In this document: positions 61,213 to 64,000 of the stretch, in pieces | Layout: every line of letters begins with the position of its first letter | Numbering within the stretch: position 1 is the stretch's first letter | Source of the DNA: Pelargonium tetragonum | Lineage: Eukaryota > Streptophyta > Magnoliopsida > Geraniales > Geraniaceae | Reading direction: 5' to 3' | Assembly: GCA_036897445.1 (NCBI GenBank) | Contig: JAYMTL010000079.1 | Span: 28,224-92,223 of the forward strand | Length of the DNA: 64,000 nucleotides | Notes under the pieces: generated by a model | The model's input: the letters and a program-made list of their open reading frames with translations, nothing else | Database searches by the model: none | Told to the model about the DNA's origin: nothing | Position numbers and translations under genes: made by a program

Positions 61213-61482
61213 CATGAAGTTTCATTTAGGGAATATCTAAAAACTCCTAATAAGAAGAAGACCGCTACATACAATAAAGGCAAAAACAAAAGGAGGACCC
61301 GTAGGATAACTACAGACTGGAACAAAAAGGCCCATAATAGTACAGGTTCTAAGGTAAGTATAAGTCTTAGTAAGACTAAAGCTATAGTTATCAAGAGAGG
61401 CCTATCTATGAAGATTAAGATAAAGAGTGTTCTAGCTTTAAAAATTCAAGAACAGTTTCCAAAACCCGGTGGAGCAAGATAA
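61213..61482 (+). repeat. R3-related segment with an open, Lys/Arg-rich frame
   Basis: Beginning right after a TAA, 89 sense codons run to a TAA at 61480. The reading is strongly basic (KKKTATYNKGKNKRRTRRITT near codons 14-34, then DWNKKAH, ending QEQFPKPGGAR). The first Met is at codon 66, so no normal start supports it. The opposite strand is also open for 61 codons over most of the same span. ACTCCTAATAAGAAGAAGA near the beginning matches the R3 core. It may be the decayed coding part of a repeat, such as a nucleic-acid-binding linker of a retroelement, but I recognise no domain, and the length is within reach of chance. Confidence 0.3.
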
Positions 61483-62839
61483 GAGTCCTTTGTTATGAAA
61501 TATAGGGTGTTATGTAGGTTGGAATTTCGGCCTTACTTTTATGACTGACTCAACGAAAGTTTATGAATAAGGGCTGTAGGCTGCAAATAGCAAATACTAG
61601 GGAGTTTTTTCTTACTAAGTCTTAGCCAACCCACATTTTTAAGACTTCTGCAAAGTTAGAAGCCTATTCAAGGGATTTTTGTAATAGTATACCTAAGTTT
61701 TTTTTACCTATAAAACCCACAGCTAAATGCTTTTAGACTCTGGCTTCTAAAAAGAAAAGTGGTTTCTTGCTGACTGACTTTACTAGGGTCACTTCGTCTC
61801 AGTTATTAAGGAACAAGTCATTTTAGAATACATAGGAAAGGCTTGCCAAAAGAGAAAGCCTCCCTTGCCTTGCACTCATCACCCTTCCATGAACCTTAAA
61901 TAGAGCATCTCTTGCCAAGTCTAGACCCTTGCTTTCTATAAATTGAAAATGAGTTAGATAACCCTAAGCGCTAAAACTCAGTAAATCTTCTGTTTTATCT
62001 TGTTTTGAAGGGCATTGAATATTGAGATCTGTCTAGTAACCTTTTGCTTACTAACTCTTATAGTACATAGTACGAAGGCGCCTGGGATTTGAACTTCCGT
62101 ACTTTGGTTTAGTGGGCAATAAAACAGGGCAAAAGTTTTAGAATCTTTTAACTTCTCCTGAATATTTATCAAGGGGCTTTCTACAAAGTAACCCAACTTT
62201 CTTATTATTAAGAGATGCCTCGTTAGGTTTTCCTTACTGTTCTATTTGATGCAGTACTTCTTTTTCTAAGAGATTTTTGAGGAGAGTACTCTGAATGTTA
62301 TCGGGGGTGGTTGGGTAAACCAAGTACAAATTTAACTCAAGGTAACGAAACAACAAATATATAAAGACAGCTATGTCAATAAAAATCTTTATAAAGTCGG
62401 CTGTGGCAGATAATGAGGGAGTCCTTTTAACCCTTTAGTTAGCAAGTCCTTTGAGTAACTAATGGGTTATGAAGAAACATGTTTAACGCGAACGAGCTTA
62501 AGTCCTAGATTCAAAGCAGTTATTGTAGTTGTAGTAACAACCGGGGAGTCCCTTTTGAACCCCGGGTTTAGGATAAAACCCACTAACAAGAGGTATCTTG
62601 CAGTCCAAGCTTTAAAATAAAAAGCACGAGTTTAAGTTTTTTATTCGAATAAAGAAAGTCTCGAGATTGCGATTGCGGCGAAACTCTTCCTCTGTAGAGC
62701 ATTTTGTTAGGTTACTATAAATTACAATTTCTTTTTTATGGAATACTAAAATAAGGAGGGATAAGAATTGGTAAAAATACAACTATGTCAAAAAAAGTCT
62801 TTGCTAGATACAGATGAGAAAAGAACCCTGAATGAAAAG
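61483..62839. other. Non-coding stretch with one tRNA-like relic
   Basis: No gene. The 72-codon minus frame at 61978-62196 overlaps the tRNA-like element and is chance. GGGGAGTCCC and CCCGGG words lie at 62543-62566. Confidence 0.6.
62077..62117 (-). pseudogene. Arg(UCU)-like tRNA 3'-half relic
   Basis: On minus: CACTAAACCAAAGTACGG, GAAGTTCAAATCCCAGG, CGCC. It aligns with 23620-23660 (CTAAACC, AAGT, CGG, GTTCAAATCC). The T-stem no longer pairs and the 5' half is unrecognisable. Confidence 0.4.
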
Positions 62840-62864
62840 ACTTCATATAACAATTATATGAAGT
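62840..62864. promoter_or_regulatory. Perfect hairpin, 11-bp arms and 3-nt loop
   Basis: ACTTCATATAA, loop CAA, TTATATGAAGT: a perfect 11-bp stem. It lies 10 bp from the TTAATTAA double palindrome at 62875-62891 and about 220 bp from the trnS relic. There is no poly-T tail or adjacent gene. An RNA-processing or 3'-end hairpin, a replication-associated structure, or chance in A+T-rich DNA are all possible. The structure is certain and the role is not. Confidence 0.6.
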
Positions 62865-62874
62865 ATTCGCTCCA

Positions 62875-62891
62875 TTAATTAAATTAATTAA
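62875..62891. repeat. TTAATTAA double palindrome (copy 3 of 3)
   Basis: TTAATTAAATTAATTAA, a 17-bp perfect inverted repeat about its central A. It is the closest match to the copy at 8042-8058, differing only at the centre. Confidence 0.6.
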
Positions 62892-63083
62892 AGAGGTGGG
62901 TCTCGGTTCCCCTGCAATAGCCATTTTTATTATTCTTAGAGAACCTAAACTAGCGCTAAATCAATCTTTTTATTTGAACAAAAAAGGACTCCCAAAGTTT
63001 TATATCTATAATATTTAATCTACAAAGTAAAGTTACTTTGATTTTCTTAGGATTCCCACTATAAATTCTATTTTGTTTTGTTT

Positions 63084-63157
63084 GGGAAGCAGTGAGATTT
63101 GAACTCATGATACAAATAAGATTCGTATGGTGATTTAGCATTAGCAGCCATCCCTCC
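63084..63157 (-). pseudogene. tRNA-Ser(GCU) relic, D-arm deleted
   Basis: On minus: GGAGGGATGGCT (acceptor and start of D-arm), then directly GCTAATGCTAAATCACCATAC (anticodon region with GCT retained), a long variable arm ending TTTGTATC, then a perfect T-arm GTGAG-type stem (ATGAG/CTCAC with one mismatch) around TTCAAAT, and the 3' acceptor TGCTTCC. The acceptor pairs at five or six of seven positions. About 15-20 bases covering the rest of the D-arm and the 5' anticodon stem are missing relative to the usual 85-88 nt. Its T-arm and variable arm match the + copy at 34432-34516 almost base for base, so both come from the same lineage-specific gene. Confidence 0.78.
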
Positions 63158-64000
63158 ATGTCTAAGATTCTAATATAAGATAAGAGGCAAGATCTTAGTC
63201 ATCTATTAGATATGAGAATACTTTCTATTTTCTTAATTTAAGCGACTCTATTGACCCACTTTTACTAACAGGAGGTTCTTAGTTTTTTCTTTTCGTAGTG
63301 ATTAATAAGATTAAGAAAGAAGTCGTGATGAAGTGTCATTAATGGATCTTTCAAAATGTCGAGTAATTAATATAGATGTAATAAAATGCAGAGCTACAAG
63401 GCTCCTATAAATGACCCGGTAATTGGATTCTCTATTTAGAAGTAATATCACAAGCTAACTTGATACCTGGCGCACTTTTACCTGAAAAGAGGGATCCTTC
63501 AAAGGTTTCTTTTATACCCTGCTAAAAAGTACTTTTTTTGAGTTAAGAGCAAATTAGGGCTTCCTATTCCCTATATATGTTATAACAAGGGGGTATAATT
63601 CTTTAAGCTTACCCAGCATATAGTATTATATAATATTATAGGTACCCGATGCGTTGTGAACAAAGCTTGCAATTTTACTGTATTAATTTCACTCTCACTA
63701 GAGTGCCCTTACTCTGAATCACCCTCAAGTCCACTAGAGTCTTATCTTTATAAAACTGAGGAGTACCCCTGCACGTAGCAAATCGGTAAAGCAAGGCCTT
63801 GCTATTACTCGAAATAGGGATCGTATTTTAGAAACGAACCCTAAAACAAAGAGTAATCTCAAAAAACTTATATTCATTCTTGCTTATATTGAAAGTTACA
63901 GGATTTTTAAGGGAATCCTCGGGTTTAGAAGCCCTTTTTTATATACTTTTATTCAAAGTTCTGGTAAGCTAATCCTTGTGTAAAAAGTTGTATCTCTCTT
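63158..64000. other. Non-coding stretch, no gene seen
   Basis: No gene. An AGTATTATATAATATTATAGG near-palindrome lies around 63621-63641, and G+C words of the GGR-N-YCC type occur. Nothing else is supportable. Confidence 0.65.

Noticed and set aside
926-63159. All other 60-83 codon frames on both strands
   Set aside because: They show Leu/Phe/Ser-rich or Lys-rich low-information readings that depend on local T- or A-richness. None has a ribosome-binding context, conserved motif or neighbour to support it.
1-64000. Plant mitochondrial promoter motifs (CRTA/ATAAGAGA-type words)
   Set aside because: Such short A+T-rich words occur by chance throughout this window, and with no gene downstream none can be defended.

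Overview
This 64 kb, A+T-rich window (roughly two thirds A+T by eye, not computed) contains no gene that I can call intact. Neither strand has an ATG-started reading frame over about 90 codons. The few frames of 60-90 codons look like chance openings in pyrimidine- or purine-rich sequence, and none resembles a protein family I know. I found no rRNA, respiratory-chain, ribosomal-protein or plastid gene fragment.

The best clue to origin is a set of decayed tRNA genes. Two copies each of plant-mitochondrial-type trnQ (12.2 kb +, 5.4 kb -) and trnS-GCU (34.4 kb +, 63.1 kb -) can be aligned with the land-plant mitochondrial forms I remember. All four are damaged. Weaker relics include a Cys(GCA)-like element at 47.3 kb, a related pair of Arg(UCU)-like elements at 23.6 and 62.1 kb, and several isolated T-arm or D-arm fragments. 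My reading is non-coding DNA of a streptophyte (plant or charophyte-grade) mitochondrion, or nuclear DNA rich in mitochondrial debris. The low G+C is unlike most published seed-plant mitochondrial genomes, so the lineage is left open.

The rest is a mosaic of old, diverged dispersed repeats. Family R1 (about 70-120 bp) has seven copies on + (13.6, 16.4, 25.4, 26.4, 32.5, 36.35 and 37.0 kb) and one on - (31.0 kb). Family R2 (core GAGAGTTCGGTAGTAGG) occurs at 16.5, 36.2, 37.2 and 39.5 kb on + and 41.06 kb on -, with identical patches of 28 and 32 bp between copies. A colinear pair about 250 bp long lies at 24.85 and 37.94 kb. Family R3 (CTACTCCTAAT motif, A/C-rich strand) occurs at 17.8, 30.9, 40.1 and 61.2 kb on + and 45.8 kb on -. 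A T-arm-bearing family R4 lies at 19.3, 40.2 and 47.6 kb. Purine-rich stretches of the + strand (about 12.5-14.9, 24.8-26.5, 36.1-39.8 and 58.4-59.3 kb) carry R1/R2 forward. The C-over-G stretches at 30.9-31.9 and 40.3-41.2 kb carry minus-strand copies, so strand composition follows repeat orientation.

Smaller structures are one perfect 3 x 26 bp tandem repeat (43.8 kb), a perfect 11-bp-arm hairpin beside a TTAATTAA double palindrome (62.8 kb), two further TTAATTAA double palindromes, an (AT)n run, a 10-bp all-GC palindrome (57.8 kb) and a GC-rich patch (45.7 kb). A short near-palindrome of the form A-GGR-N-YCC-T recurs across the whole window, often only a few hundred bases apart. It is the most pervasive pattern here that known features do not explain. 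I saw no CRISPR array, intact insertion sequence, promoter or terminator that I could defend.
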